64,000 bases of DNA from Bacteroidetes bacterium GWF2_43_63 (lineage in GTDB: Bacteria; Bacteroidota; Bacteroidia; Bacteroidales; DTU049), in contig MEOQ01000030.1 of NCBI GenBank assembly GCA_001769275.1, positions 1 to 64,000 on the forward strand, read 5' to 3'. Shown one piece after another: positions 8,078 through 16,950 of this stretch (position 1 is the stretch's first letter; each line of letters begins with the position of its first letter). The notes under the pieces are model-generated. The model did no database searches. It had not been told where the DNA came from and was given only the letters and a program-made list of their open reading frames with translations. A program made the position numbers and the translations under genes.

Positions 8078-9511
8078 ATGAAAGAGAAAAACGAAAAAAC
8101 AGTTGCGGCCAACGCAATTGAAACAGCTGCAAGAAAAATTCAAAGCGAAAATATTGTGCTCCGCGAGCATGCCGAATTTCACAATTGCTACACCGTGCAG
8201 AGTGTTCAGGACGATATTCGTTTTCTGCAGGTTGTATATGGAAAACCAATTTCCATCAAGCCCGAAGACGTAACCATTGATTTTGTGAACAATCTTAAAG
8301 TGATTGGAAAAGATATTTATTTCTTTTTCAAATTGCTCGAGACCGACATGAACCCGCACAACTATATTAAATCGAAATACGAGTTCATTCGTCACCGCAT
8401 TCCCAATGGCGATCCAAACCTATTTTATATAGCCTGGAATGGATTGATCAGAAATGACAGTTTTCGTCGCTTGCTGATTCAAACCTTTAATCTGAGCCGA
8501 TTCAGCGACATTCTGTGTCCGCAAAGTATTGCAACACCCGGCGCATCTTTTACACGTTACAGAACCAAATTGGTGTTAGCCGACGACATGGCCACAACAC
8601 CCGACGGAAAGCGTCGCACAACTGGCCGTGCACTTGAAGACGGCAGCGGGTTGATGATGAACGAAGAAATTGTGTGGTTGCCCAATGGCAAAGCCATTCC
8701 ATTGTTTCCACAGGCCTATGTCCCCTTGAATCAGACACACATCATCATGATTCGCCACGGAAAATCGGAACATGAATCAGGTGGCGAAAATCCAGAATTT
8801 GTAGGCTCGGGTATTTGGGATACCTGGAGCAGCAACCGGCGCCTCAGTGGCTCGATGAGCAATTTTCTGAGCGATGCAGGGAAGAAAACCGCACAAGAAC
8901 TTGGGCTTGATTTTAAAGTAGCTGTTGACATTCTTGATAAGGCCGGATATCCGATGTGGTCATGGTCGAAAGACAATCCTGTTCAGGTTTTCGGAAGCGA
9001 ATCGGAAAATACGGAACAGACCGCACGCTTCTTTTTGCAGAATGCAGGATACAACAACATGCAGTTTCATGCTATGTTTGGACTCAATTCGCAGAAATAC
9101 GGCGCATTGACATTCAAGTATAAAAACGAAATTATTGAGCAACTGGCCCGCATTCATTCCAACGGAGTAGAACCAACACCCGAAATTAAATCGAAGGTTT
9201 CGAAAATATTTAAAAATCGTTTTTATCATTATCCCGAAGGCGAGACCCTGATAGAAGCTGACTGGCGGATTGCGTATTCGTTTATTGATTTGTTGAACCA
9301 GAATTTAGGCAAACGCATTTTGCTGGCCGATCACTCGGGTGCCATCCGTGTATTCGAAGCTGTTATCCGCACTCTCGACTTTGCAGAATACAGCACCATT
9401 AAAGAAGCGCAGGACAGCATTATTGCCATGAGTTATCAACCCGGCAAAAACCTTCGCTACGACTATTTGCAGCGAAAAGATTTTCCACTTCGTAAACGCG
9501 AGAAGAAATAA
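8078..9511 (+). CDS. Histidine phosphatase family protein with unknown N-terminal domain
   Basis: 477 residues. The C-terminal half is a histidine phosphatase (phosphoglycerate-mutase fold). The phosphate-binding motif is MIRHGKSEHESGG (about 226-238) and the second catalytic His lies in LLADHSGAIRVFE (about 423-435). ETLIEADWRI supplies the acidic segment. The first ~215 residues match no family I know and include MATTPDGKRRTTG. No signal peptide, so the protein is cytosolic. It is followed after 4 bases by the GGDEF gene, and the pair sits between two MITE-like copies. Nucleotide or sugar phosphates are possible substrates, but none can be named. Confidence 0.75.
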   Translation: MKEKNEKTVAANAIETAARKIQSENIVLREHAEFHNCYTVQSVQDDIRFLQVVYGKPISIKPEDVTIDFVNNLKVIGKDIYFFFKLLETDMNPHNYIKSKYEFIRHRIPNGDPNLFYIAWNGLIRNDSFRRLLIQTFNLSRFSDILCPQSIATPGASFTRYRTKLVLADDMATTPDGKRRTTGRALEDGSGLMMNEEIVWLPNGKAIPLFPQAYVPLNQTHIIMIRHGKSEHESGGENPEFVGSGIWDTWSSNRRLSGSMSNFLSDAGKKTAQELGLDFKVAVDILDKAGYPMWSWSKDNPVQVFGSESENTEQTARFFLQNAGYNNMQFHAMFGLNSQKYGALTFKYKNEIIEQLARIHSNGVEPTPEIKSKVSKIFKNRFYHYPEGETLIEADWRIAYSFIDLLNQNLGKRILLADHSGAIRVFEAVIRTLDFAEYSTIKEAQDSIIAMSYQPGKNLRYDYLQRKDFPLRKREKK

Positions 9512-9515
9512 GATC

Positions 9516-10046
9516 ATGACCACAACACTAGTAATTTTATTGGCAGCTGGCTGCATGATTGCAGGGATTGCAGCAGCCATCCTGCTCATTCACCCGCGTT
9601 TGAGGTATTTGCACCGCCGCCTGATGACCGATCACAATACAGGTTTGATGAATTACGAAGGCTTCCTTCATTATCTGAAAAAACATCAGAAGAGAGAATC
9701 TTTTGTTTTGTTTCTGCTCGATCTGGATGATTTCAGGCGTTTCAACCGCCAGGGCTACGACACCGGCGATGAAGTGCTCAAATTATTTGCAGCAAAACTA
9801 TCGAAGGCCATGAGTGGTCATGCAGTATGTGCACGCTACAGGTTGGGCGATGAATTTCTGGTCATAGTTCGCGAAAAAGACTCCCACAAAATTTCCGAAA
9901 TTCTGGAAAAACTCAATCAGCAAGTGAATTATAAAAATGATTCTGTCCATTTTTCATGCGGCATTGCTGTTATTGAAGGAAGCGATACCGATTGTTTCGC
10001 GGCCCTCAGAAATGCACATGAAATCCTGATGAGTAAAAAGAAATAA
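9516..10046 (+). CDS. Membrane-anchored GGDEF-domain protein, altered motif
   Basis: 176 residues. One transmembrane helix (about 4-25) is followed by a compact GGDEF domain with the usual LMTDHNTGLMN opening, LLDLDDFRRFNR metal-binding segment and GYDTGDEVLKLFA. The signature reads RYRLGDEF instead of R-x-GGDEF, so the first Gly is Leu while Asp-Glu-Phe remain. Activity as a diguanylate cyclase is therefore uncertain; it may instead bind nucleotide without turnover. Cyclic-di-GMP signalling is sparse in many Bacteroidota. Its gene follows the histidine phosphatase gene by 4 bases, so they are probably one transcript. Confidence 0.78.
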   Translation: MTTTLVILLAAGCMIAGIAAAILLIHPRLRYLHRRLMTDHNTGLMNYEGFLHYLKKHQKRESFVLFLLDLDDFRRFNRQGYDTGDEVLKLFAAKLSKAMSGHAVCARYRLGDEFLVIVREKDSHKISEILEKLNQQVNYKNDSVHFSCGIAVIEGSDTDCFAALRNAHEILMSKKK

Positions 10047-10052
10047 TTGCAA

Positions 10053-10252
10053 GGGGCTGGCTCAAATAGAAGGTTGTATCCGACATTCCACCGCTCCGGC
10101 TGCTGATTTGGTAATATTCTGGACAATTGAGCCGGAACATGGAACCGTCGGAACAACTTGCAAAAACAACGGTTCCATGTCCTCCAGCTCCGTTGTCGCT
10201 TCCAGACGGTGGAATGTTGTTTTTGCCGCTAAAGTCGTTTTGAGACAGTCTC
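10053..10252. mobile_element. MITE-like element, copy B
   Basis: About 200 bases, homologous along its length to 7595-7812 and in the same orientation. The ends are GGGGCTGGCTCAAA and TTTTGAGACAGTCTC. The internal pairs CATTCCACCG/CGGTGGAATG and ATGGAACCG/CGGTTCCAT are retained, while the intervening sequence has diverged. It fills the gap between the GGDEF gene and selD. Confidence 0.7.
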
Positions 10253-10256
10253 AATT

Positions 10257-11303
10257 TTATTTTACTTCAATCAACATTTCTTTTCTTTCCGTCAGGTAGC
10301 CCAACGATGTTGAAGGCATATTGTTGGATTTTAAAATTTCTTCAATCTCGCTGCAAAAGCCAGGTTCAACGGCTATCAGCAGTCCGCCGCTGGTTTGCGG
10401 ATCACACAGAAGCGACTTCCAGTCATCGATTTCGAGCTGTATATTGTGACCATAGCTATCCCAATTGCGGTTAGTTCCGCCCGGAATGCACTTTTGAGCG
10501 ATATAATCATCAATCGCTTCGAAGCGCGGAATGTTGTTATACTCAATCAATGCAGATAAATTACTGCCTTCGCACATTTCGCGCAAATGGCCCATCAGGC
10601 CAAATCCAGTGACATCGGTCATGGCTGTGATTCCCGGCATTTTGGCAAATTCAGCACCGATGATATTGGGTTTTATCATCGATTCGGTTGCAACGCGTGC
10701 ATGTTCAGGCCGCAGTTTACCTTGCTTTTCGGCGGTCGTTAGAATCCCGATGCCGAGCGGTTTGGTGAGATATAATTTGCAACCGGCTTTTGCTGTGTTG
10801 TTTTGCTTTAAGTTTTTAATATCTACGCGTCCGGTTACAGCCAGTCCGAAAATGGGTTCAGGACTGTCGATGCTGTGGCCGCCGGCCAAAAGAATTCCTG
10901 CATTTTTACACGCCTGACGACCGCCATCGACCACAATGCGCGCCACTTCAGGATCAATTTTTCCGATGGGCCAACCCAGTACAGCAATGGCGACGAGCGG
11001 TTTTCCACCCATCGCATACACGTCACTGATGGCATTGGTAGCGGCAATCATACCGAAATCGAAAGGATCATCAACAATCGGCATAAAAAAATCGGTGGTA
11101 CTTATAACAGCAGTACCATCGCCCAAGTCATATACTGCCGCATCGTCGCAGCTTTCGTGACCGACCAGCAAACGCGCATCGGCTTGAGTTTCAATCTGAC
11201 TATCGAGTATGGTGCTCAGCACTTTTGGCGATATTTTGCAGCCGCATCCCGCACCATGACTAAATTGTGTGAGACGTATTTTATTTTCCACGTTCATATT
11301 CAT
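10257..11303 (-). CDS. selD: Selenide, water dikinase
   Basis: 348 residues, the usual length. SelD makes selenophosphate from selenide and ATP in the cytosol. The N-terminal active site SHGAGCGCK (15-23) has Cys20 and Lys23 in the places of the catalytic Cys and Lys; it is a Cys, not a selenocysteine, form. Further family motifs are [32 protein letters not shown] and [10 protein letters not shown]. The coding region overlaps the 3' end of mnmH by 23 bases, so the two are translationally linked. Since the partner in this operon is MnmH and no selA, selB or selC appears here, the selenophosphate is probably used at least for tRNA modification. Confidence 0.95.
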   Translation of the reverse strand: MNMNVENKIRLTQFSHGAGCGCKISPKVLSTILDSQIETQADARLLVGHESCDDAAVYDLGDGTAVISTTDFFMPIVDDPFDFGMIAATNAISDVYAMGGKPLVAIAVLGWPIGKIDPEVARIVVDGGRQACKNAGILLAGGHSIDSPEPIFGLAVTGRVDIKNLKQNNTAKAGCKLYLTKPLGIGILTTAEKQGKLRPEHARVATESMIKPNIIGAEFAKMPGITAMTDVTGFGLMGHLREMCEGSNLSALIEYNNIPRFEAIDDYIAQKCIPGGTNRNWDSYGHNIQLEIDDWKSLLCDPQTSGGLLIAVEPGFCSEIEEILKSNNMPSTSLGYLTERKEMLIEVK

Positions 11304-12306
11304 CCAAGATTAATTCTGTATTTTTTTCAGTGTTGATGCTCTCTGCTGCAATCATCAGCACCTTTTTATTATCATGAAATTCAAGGCCGCGGCTATAGGC
11401 TTTGTCGTAATACGAAAGCGACAGAAACGCCACCTCGTACAAATTCCCTTCATCGAGCCATTGCAGTGCCTGATTGACATTCTGACCGCCCAGCCGGCGT
11501 GAAATTTTCAAAATAGATTCTTTCAGATCATCAATGCTGGCAGCAGCGTAATCAGTAACCAGATATTCAGCCCGGACGCTGCGCGGGATATCAAGAAAAA
11601 ATACCGGAGCCGCACGCATTTGCGTAAACAGCGCTGCCGGCAGATTTACTTTGCCAATATTACAGCTTTCATCTTCGAGCCAAACGGGCAGGGCCGGATT
11701 GAAGCGGCTCCAGATGTCGTACAAATTATTTTCGAACTGTTCGGTTGTTGGCTGTGGCTTCTGGCCGATGGCACCAAAGGCCGAACCCTTGTGACAAGCT
11801 AACCCTTCGAGATCAATGGCCTGATGGCCGAGCTCCTGAAGTTTTTTAACAATCGGCGTTTTCCCGCTGCCGGTATAACCACCCAGAATCAGCACCTGAT
11901 GCGGTTTCGACCAATGTTCATTCAACAGACGTCGCCACGATTTGTATCCACCCGTGATGACCGAAATATTTTCAAAACCGTTTTCGTGCAGGTGTTCCGC
12001 AAACAAGCGACTGCGCATTCCACCGCGCCAGCAGTGAATTACAACAGAACCATCGGGCGCCACATTGCGCACTTCGTCAATAAACCATTGCTTTTTCGGA
12101 TTGGCATATGCATAACCAATTTGCATCGCTTCATCGCGCGAGCGGCGCACATACACGGTTCCGATATGCGCACGTTCGTCGTCAGAAAACAAAGGAACAT
12201 TTACCGCACCCGGGATGTGACCCTGTTCAAACTCGCCCGGCGAGCGCACATCGATGAGTGGCTTTGGATCTGCTAATAATTCCTGTATGGAAATGGATTG
12301 AATCAC
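11281..12306 (-). CDS. mnmH: tRNA 2-selenouridine synthase
   Basis: 341 residues. MnmH (SelU) replaces sulfur with selenium in 2-thiouridine at the wobble position of tRNAs, using selenophosphate. The N-terminal rhodanese domain (about 5-125) has its catalytic Cys92 in [10 protein letters not shown]. The C-terminal P-loop domain has Walker [10 protein letters not shown] (142-150). It is the first gene of a two-gene operon with selD. A run of the AGCCAGTGGT repeat (12335-12370) lies upstream. Confidence 0.93.
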   Translation of the reverse strand: MIQSISIQELLADPKPLIDVRSPGEFEQGHIPGAVNVPLFSDDERAHIGTVYVRRSRDEAMQIGYAYANPKKQWFIDEVRNVAPDGSVVIHCWRGGMRSRLFAEHLHENGFENISVITGGYKSWRRLLNEHWSKPHQVLILGGYTGSGKTPIVKKLQELGHQAIDLEGLACHKGSAFGAIGQKPQPTTEQFENNLYDIWSRFNPALPVWLEDESCNIGKVNLPAALFTQMRAAPVFFLDIPRSVRAEYLVTDYAAASIDDLKESILKISRRLGGQNVNQALQWLDEGNLYEVAFLSLSYYDKAYSRGLEFHDNKKVLMIAAESINTEKNTELILDEYERGK

Positions 12307-12422
12307 GATGTAAAAGTAGTGAAAGATATTTTAAGTAGCCAGTGGTGAGTAGCCAGTGGTCAGTAGTGATGAGTTATAGAACTAGTAATTTAATTATTAT
12401 TAATCGACATCTGGCAAAATGC

Positions 12423-13055
12423 TCATTTTCGTTCTTTTTTTAGTCCGATGGCATCTTTTCTGATCGATTTTCGCCAGCGTTTGCCGTATTGCTGATCAAG
12501 ATAACGGAATATTTCACGATTATAACCAACATTATCCTGTTGCGGCAGAACCTCACAACCCTCAAACCAGTATTCGATATGATATTTGTTTTCAAACAAA
12601 GTGTCCTTTGCTGAAAGCGAATAATCGCGTGCACCATTTATTTCAAGAATAATTCTCATTGTATTATTTTCTATATCACTTATAGCACCTTGACTATTGT
12701 AATGCGAAGGATACAGCCAATATTCTCCCAAACTGCTGTCGCGCACCTGCGGCAAAATAAATTGCTCAATATTTCCAGTAACTGTAAGTGCCGTATCGAA
12801 CTTATAAAAATGAAAATATTGTCCATAAAGGCGATAATTACCAGGCAGTAGATTTTCAAAAATAAATTCTCCATCGAAACCCGAATACTGATGCGTATGC
12901 ATTTCCATTCCTTCCATAGTAACAAGCACAAATGGGACAGGTTCAAGCGTTCCGGCATTGATTGCTTTCCCTTTTAAAACAAACGTATCCTGTGCAAACA
13001 CAATACTAACCATCGATAGAGTCTGCAACAGCATAAAAACAATAAAATTCTTCAT
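12423..13055 (-). CDS. Secreted protein with carboxypeptidase-like regulatory domain
   Basis: 210 residues with a signal peptide (1-21, ending VFA-QD). Residues ~25-100 look like a CarboxypepD_reg-like beta-sandwich (VLKGKAINAGTLEPVPFVLV, then GFDGEFIFENLLPGNYRL), typical of Bacteroidota envelope proteins. The remaining ~110 residues match nothing I recognise. No sorting tail or lipobox, so probably periplasmic or outer-membrane associated. It stands alone. Confidence 0.65.
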   Translation of the reverse strand: MKNFIVFMLLQTLSMVSIVFAQDTFVLKGKAINAGTLEPVPFVLVTMEGMEMHTHQYSGFDGEFIFENLLPGNYRLYGQYFHFYKFDTALTVTGNIEQFILPQVRDSSLGEYWLYPSHYNSQGAISDIENNTMRIILEINGARDYSLSAKDTLFENKYHIEYWFEGCEVLPQQDNVGYNREIFRYLDQQYGKRWRKSIRKDAIGLKKERK

Positions 13056-13461
13056 TTGAAAAATTCATAATTTACATTCAACAAAGCTAAAAATAAAACG
13101 GATCAGTCATTCATTTTTGTTCGGCTGAATCAGGGCCAACGCATTAAACTAAACAATTGTCATCAGAGTCGACTGGCGTTCTAACCAGTTCGAAACTACC
13201 GGCACGCAAAATTTGCTCCTGAGCCTGCGTGATCCAGGGTATTAAAACGAACCATCCTATCAAAACACAGCGGATCATCGGCTCATTTTTCATGAAAGAT
13301 AACAACGATTTATGGTTGTATTTATAAAATCAGTTTCCAGATTAAATAAAAAACTGACACAGGATGTAAAACAGTTCGTTATGCATCAAATAACATATCA
13401 AAACCCTTGACAGAGCCTGATTTTTCACTATCTTTGCTCTCTTTTGCAAAAAATATTTCAC
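13056..13461. other. Intergenic region with a well-formed promoter
   Basis: About 400 bases without a visible gene or a strong repeat. The 3' end holds the promoter of the next gene (13407-13436). Confidence 0.5.
13407..13436 (+). promoter_or_regulatory. Bacteroidota-type promoter of the AOR-family gene
   Basis: TTG of TTGAC at 13407-13409 and TATCTTTG at 13429-13436, with 19 bases between, match the Bacteroidota -33/-7 consensus. Transcription would begin near 13443, which favours the ATG at 13462 over the in-frame ATG at 13444. Confidence 0.75.
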
Positions 13462-15435
13462 ATGGAAGAAAATACAGAATTGAACAATGGCAACATTGAA
13501 GAAACAAAACAGGAAAACCCTGTTGACGAAAAAAAAGTAGATGTGCAATCGCTTGTTGGCTCAAACATAAAAGCATTATTGGTTGATGTGGGCACTTCGA
13601 TGTATCGCACCATCCGATATCCGGTTGGACAGTTTTTTGGGCCGGTTGACCTTGGGCTGCATCATTCGACCAAATATAATTCGATGAACATCGGGACCGG
13701 CTTGCTGGCAGGCTCAATTTTTCCTGGTTCAAACCGATTGATTTTTACGGGCTTCAGTCCTTGCTGGACCGGATTTTATATTTCAAGTATGGGTGGTGCC
13801 GGATTGGTTTTCGATAACCTCGGAATCGATTTACTCAGTATTACTGGCCGAGCTGCATCACCGTCGGTACTTATTCTCAATCGTATTCACGGAGAAGAAA
13901 TTCAGTTGCGAGTTGAACCGCTCGAAATTCACGATATCTGGCGTTCAGGCAGGCAAGGAGTGTATTCACTTATGGATTATGTGAACGAAAATTTCCGCGA
14001 CGAATACAGTGATGCCTACCGCATTCTGGCAACCGGTCCGGCCGCCGAAACAACAGATTTTGCAGGAGTTGTGAGTGTGCCTGTTCGTAAGCGCGAGCTA
14101 ACGTTTGTCGATACCTGGGCCGGGCGGGGCGGATTTGGCTCGAAAATGTTTCAGGATTATAATATTGTTGCAATCATGTACGGAGGTACTTATATTGATA
14201 AGGACTTCCGCGATCGCAGCGTAGCGGATAAATGGTTTCAGGACCGATACAATAAAAAGCTGGCTGCCAAAGATCTGGAAGCCACGACCAAGTATCGCTT
14301 TGATCCGAAATTCGAGACCGGTGGTACTTTTGGAGTGAATTTCGCCACCATGAGCGGAAATATAATGGCATTCAATTACGATTCAATGTTCTGGTCCGAA
14401 GCTGACCGTAAGAAAGTGCACAAAGAATTTATTCTCGATCATTATCTCAAGCAATTCAACGACGAAACCATCAAACAAAAGCAGAACTGGACCTGCGGTG
14501 AGCCCTGTGTGGCCGTTTGCAAGAAGATGAACGCTGAGTTTAAAAAAGATTACGAGCCATATCAGACTATGGGTCCGCAGTGCGGTATATTCGATCAGCG
14601 AGCTGCAGAGCTTCTGAATCACCATGCCGATATGCTTGGATTTGATGCAATCTCGGTTGGCGGCGTGGTTTCGTGGCTAATGGAATTGCTTGCCCGAGGA
14701 TTGCTCACCAAAGAAGATCTGCAGGTAACCCGCTACCCGATCTGGCACCGCGAGCGCTTCGATGTGGTAAAGGATTCGATGCATAATGCCCGACTTGGCG
14801 TTGAAATTTTAGATACCATTGTTCAAAAACGCGGTATCGTTGACTTCCAGCTTGGACCACGCCGTTGGGGCCGCAAACTGGCTCGTGAACGCGGCCGCGA
14901 AATTCTTGACAGTTTCCTCTACCTGGCTTTTGGACGTCGTGGCTGGATGGTGCCAAATCAATATTGGGTTCCCGGCGTATTGTCGCCCATGCCTATTGTT
15001 GGCAAATACTATATGTATTACGGAAGCGATTTTATGCATCCGCGCGAGCTTGGGCATACCGATACTACACGCTTTCAGAAAGAGCTGATCATGGACAATC
15101 TTGGGCTATGCCGCTTTCACCGCAATTGGGCCGAAGATTTCATGCCCGATATTATTGGTCAATTGTATGGCGAGGAGATCAAGGATAAATTTCTTGAAAG
15201 TCTGAAAAGCATAGCATACAACATCAACAGCCGTAACAACAGTACCTTGTGGGAATCGTGGCGCAATGTAGAATTGCTCGAAACTTATCTGAAACGCAAA
15301 AACGAAGAAGAAGGCAACAACGATCCCGATCTGATTGGCTGGATTGACTATTTCAAACGCGACCGACGCACAGCAGCCATCGATTATTGGTACGAAGTGC
15401 ATAAGGGTATTTGCGAGTCGATGAATGAGTTCTAG
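13462..15435 (+). CDS. Aldehyde ferredoxin oxidoreductase family protein
   Basis: 657 residues from the ATG at 13462. Family landmarks in order are SNRLIFTGFSPCWTGFY, DTWAGRGGFGSKMFQDYNIVAI (compare AOR AGRGGLGAVMGSKNLKAI), the iron-sulfur ligands TCGEPCVAVC, GPQCGIFDQRAAELLNHHADMLGFDAISVGGV and DNLGLCRFH, the site of the fourth cluster Cys. Such enzymes carry tungsten-bispyranopterin and one 4Fe-4S cluster and oxidise aldehydes to acids with ferredoxin. The first cluster spacing is CxxxCxxxC rather than the usual CxxCxxxC, and the first ~45 residues are an acidic extension. The substrate is unknown. It suggests anaerobic metabolism. Confidence 0.82.
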   Translation: MEENTELNNGNIEETKQENPVDEKKVDVQSLVGSNIKALLVDVGTSMYRTIRYPVGQFFGPVDLGLHHSTKYNSMNIGTGLLAGSIFPGSNRLIFTGFSPCWTGFYISSMGGAGLVFDNLGIDLLSITGRAASPSVLILNRIHGEEIQLRVEPLEIHDIWRSGRQGVYSLMDYVNENFRDEYSDAYRILATGPAAETTDFAGVVSVPVRKRELTFVDTWAGRGGFGSKMFQDYNIVAIMYGGTYIDKDFRDRSVADKWFQDRYNKKLAAKDLEATTKYRFDPKFETGGTFGVNFATMSGNIMAFNYDSMFWSEADRKKVHKEFILDHYLKQFNDETIKQKQNWTCGEPCVAVCKKMNAEFKKDYEPYQTMGPQCGIFDQRAAELLNHHADMLGFDAISVGGVVSWLMELLARGLLTKEDLQVTRYPIWHRERFDVVKDSMHNARLGVEILDTIVQKRGIVDFQLGPRRWGRKLARERGREILDSFLYLAFGRRGWMVPNQYWVPGVLSPMPIVGKYYMYYGSDFMHPRELGHTDTTRFQKELIMDNLGLCRFHRNWAEDFMPDIIGQLYGEEIKDKFLESLKSIAYNINSRNNSTLWESWRNVELLETYLKRKNEEEGNNDPDLIGWIDYFKRDRRTAAIDYWYEVHKGICESMNEF

Positions 15436-15597
15436 ATTAGTCGACAGGCGAGAGGCGTAAGTCGTTAGGCGTAATTAGGGAGTTGCCAGTGGTGCAAACA
15501 TGCGCTAAATGCGCGCAGCACATGAAATGTAAAATGCTCTGGCGTCAGGAGACGTACGCCCATCGTGTTGCAGTTTGCGTCAGCGTAAAACAGCTTG

Positions 15598-15612
15598 CCA
15601 CGTTTTACGTGG
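15598..15612. repeat. CACGTTTTACGTG hairpin repeat, copy 2
   Basis: CCACGT-TTT-ACGTGG is a perfect 6-bp hairpin sharing the core of the repeats at 5309, 34785 and 35054. Confidence 0.5.
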
Positions 15613-16105
15613 TTGTAAGCGAGAGACGCGCGCTCAGGTTGAGAGGACGAGATCAAGGTTCAGGAGCCTATGGCAAAAAAAAGCTGCGGAGCACAAATAG
15701 CACCTAAGGCGCAGCAGATATTAGCCCAGGGACATCGTCCCGGGTACACAAAAATGTGAGCAGCATCTATAAAATAAAAGAGCATTAGAATTTTAAGAGC
15801 AGGTTAAAATTCCGGATAGTGTAGGATTTCAATAAAATCCATATTTGATGCGGGTTTCGAATGATTTTTTATTGGAAATAAGTCGCTGAGAATTTAATAA
15901 AAACAGTTTTCAGCCCACATGGCAGCAAATTTAAGATTTCTGGAAGGGTAGAGCATCGTGTCGAAAATTCACGAATGTTTAAGCGGGGCAATAGATGAAT
16001 ATATTCCGGACCAACTGATAAGGTCCATGAAAAATCACTGTATGGTAAGTAAGAAATGTGCTCGAATGTTACATATGTCACCACGCTTTTCTTTACAAAT
16101 TAAGG

Positions 16106-16129
16106 TTACATATGTAATTACAATTGTAA
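16106..16129. promoter_or_regulatory. Tandem palindrome pair, distal operator candidate
   Basis: Two adjoining perfect 12-bp palindromes: TTACATATGTAA (16106-16117) and TTACAATTGTAA (16118-16129). The same arrangement recurs at 16355-16378 next to the XRE gene. A lone half-match, TTACATATGT, lies at 16069-16078. Confidence 0.6.
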
Positions 16130-16354
16130 TTATTAGTTGATATTTGTATACATTGGGTATAAGTATAAATGATAACAATAATTATGTTTATATAGCGGAT
16201 TAACAATACTATAAGTGTAATCATATAATCCATATATTCAAGTTAAGTAGTATCATTTGATAGTATTAATGAATATAACCAGTCGAATATGTTAGGCTGT
16301 GTAAAACAATGCCTTAGCAATAGTATCACTATTGTCACATCACATATGGATTGT

Positions 16355-16378
16355 TTACAAATGTAATTACAATTGTAA
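16355..16378. promoter_or_regulatory. Tandem palindrome pair, proximal operator candidate
   Basis: TTACAAATGTAA (16355-16366) followed directly by TTACAATTGTAA (16367-16378). It lies 36 bases before the -7-like TAATTTTG (16414-16421) and 61 bases before the XRE start codon, a position suited to autoregulation. Confidence 0.6.
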
Positions 16379-16439
16379 TTTAGCACAATTGCTATTTGTA
16401 ACATTAAATAGTTTAATTTTGTAAACAAACCCAACGGTC

Positions 16440-16931
16440 ATGATTGAAAGAATTCAGCTACTAATGAAAATCCATCAGATGTCGGCAGCCGACCTGGCCG
16501 ATAAGCTTGGCACAGAGCGTTCAGGAATCTCTCATTTTCTGTCAGGCAGAAATAAACCAAGTCTTGCCTTTGTAACTAAGCTTCTGGAAAAGTTTCCTGA
16601 TGTGAGTCCCGATTGGCTGGTAATGGGAAGCGGGCCAATGATGCGTGGTGATCAAAACGCGTTGCCGATGGTAGATGAGAAAAATATGAATTCATCCCCT
16701 GTGAAGGAGAAAGTAGGCCAGATGACTATAGATCAAGCAAATACAAAACACCCAGCCGTTAACGACGAGGAACCAGCCCCCTATAATACAATCACAACTA
16801 AGACTGAAAGGCCTGCAAAGCTGGAAAGCAAAAGCAATCTTGCTCCGCTGCCCGTCTCAAACAGTGGAGAAATAGAAAGAATAGTCATTTTTTACAATGA
16901 CCATTCTTTCAGTGAGTATAAAATGAGATAA
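16440..16931 (+). CDS. XRE-family helix-turn-helix regulator
   Basis: 163 residues. Residues 1-65 form a lambda-repressor-like HTH (MIERIQLLMKIHQMSAADLA, then TERSGISHFLSGRNKPSLAF, ending SPDWLVMGSGPM). A polar, low-complexity linker follows. The last 19 residues (IERIVIFYNDHSFSEYKMR) form a short beta-strand-like tail that I associate with Bacteroidota members of this family. It is DNA-binding and probably a dimer. The two tandem palindrome sites in the ~330 bases upstream are the obvious candidate operators. The gene converges with ndk. Confidence 0.82.
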   Translation: MIERIQLLMKIHQMSAADLADKLGTERSGISHFLSGRNKPSLAFVTKLLEKFPDVSPDWLVMGSGPMMRGDQNALPMVDEKNMNSSPVKEKVGQMTIDQANTKHPAVNDEEPAPYNTITTKTERPAKLESKSNLAPLPVSNSGEIERIVIFYNDHSFSEYKMR

Positions 16932-16950
16932 CTACCTGATTAAAGACCTC

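Larger units (their letters stand above)
15436..16439. other. Gene-free kilobase with repeats and operator-like palindromes
   Basis: No convincing coding region. The first third carries GC-rich degenerate repeats: a GTTGCCAGTGGTG unit, a CCACGTTTTACGTGG hairpin (15598-15612) and a GGGAC-ATC-GTCCC hairpin (about 15729-15741). From about 15840 the DNA turns AT-rich, and it contains TTACATATGT (16069-16078) and the two palindrome tandems at 16106-16129 and 16355-16378. Confidence 0.6.

Noticed and set aside
10257-11303. Selenocysteine form of SelD
   Set aside because: The active-site codon is TGC (Cys), not TGA.
15958-16140. Small open frame before the XRE gene (60 residues)
   Set aside because: It runs into the palindrome array, ends in a hydrophobic read of operator DNA and has no start signal.
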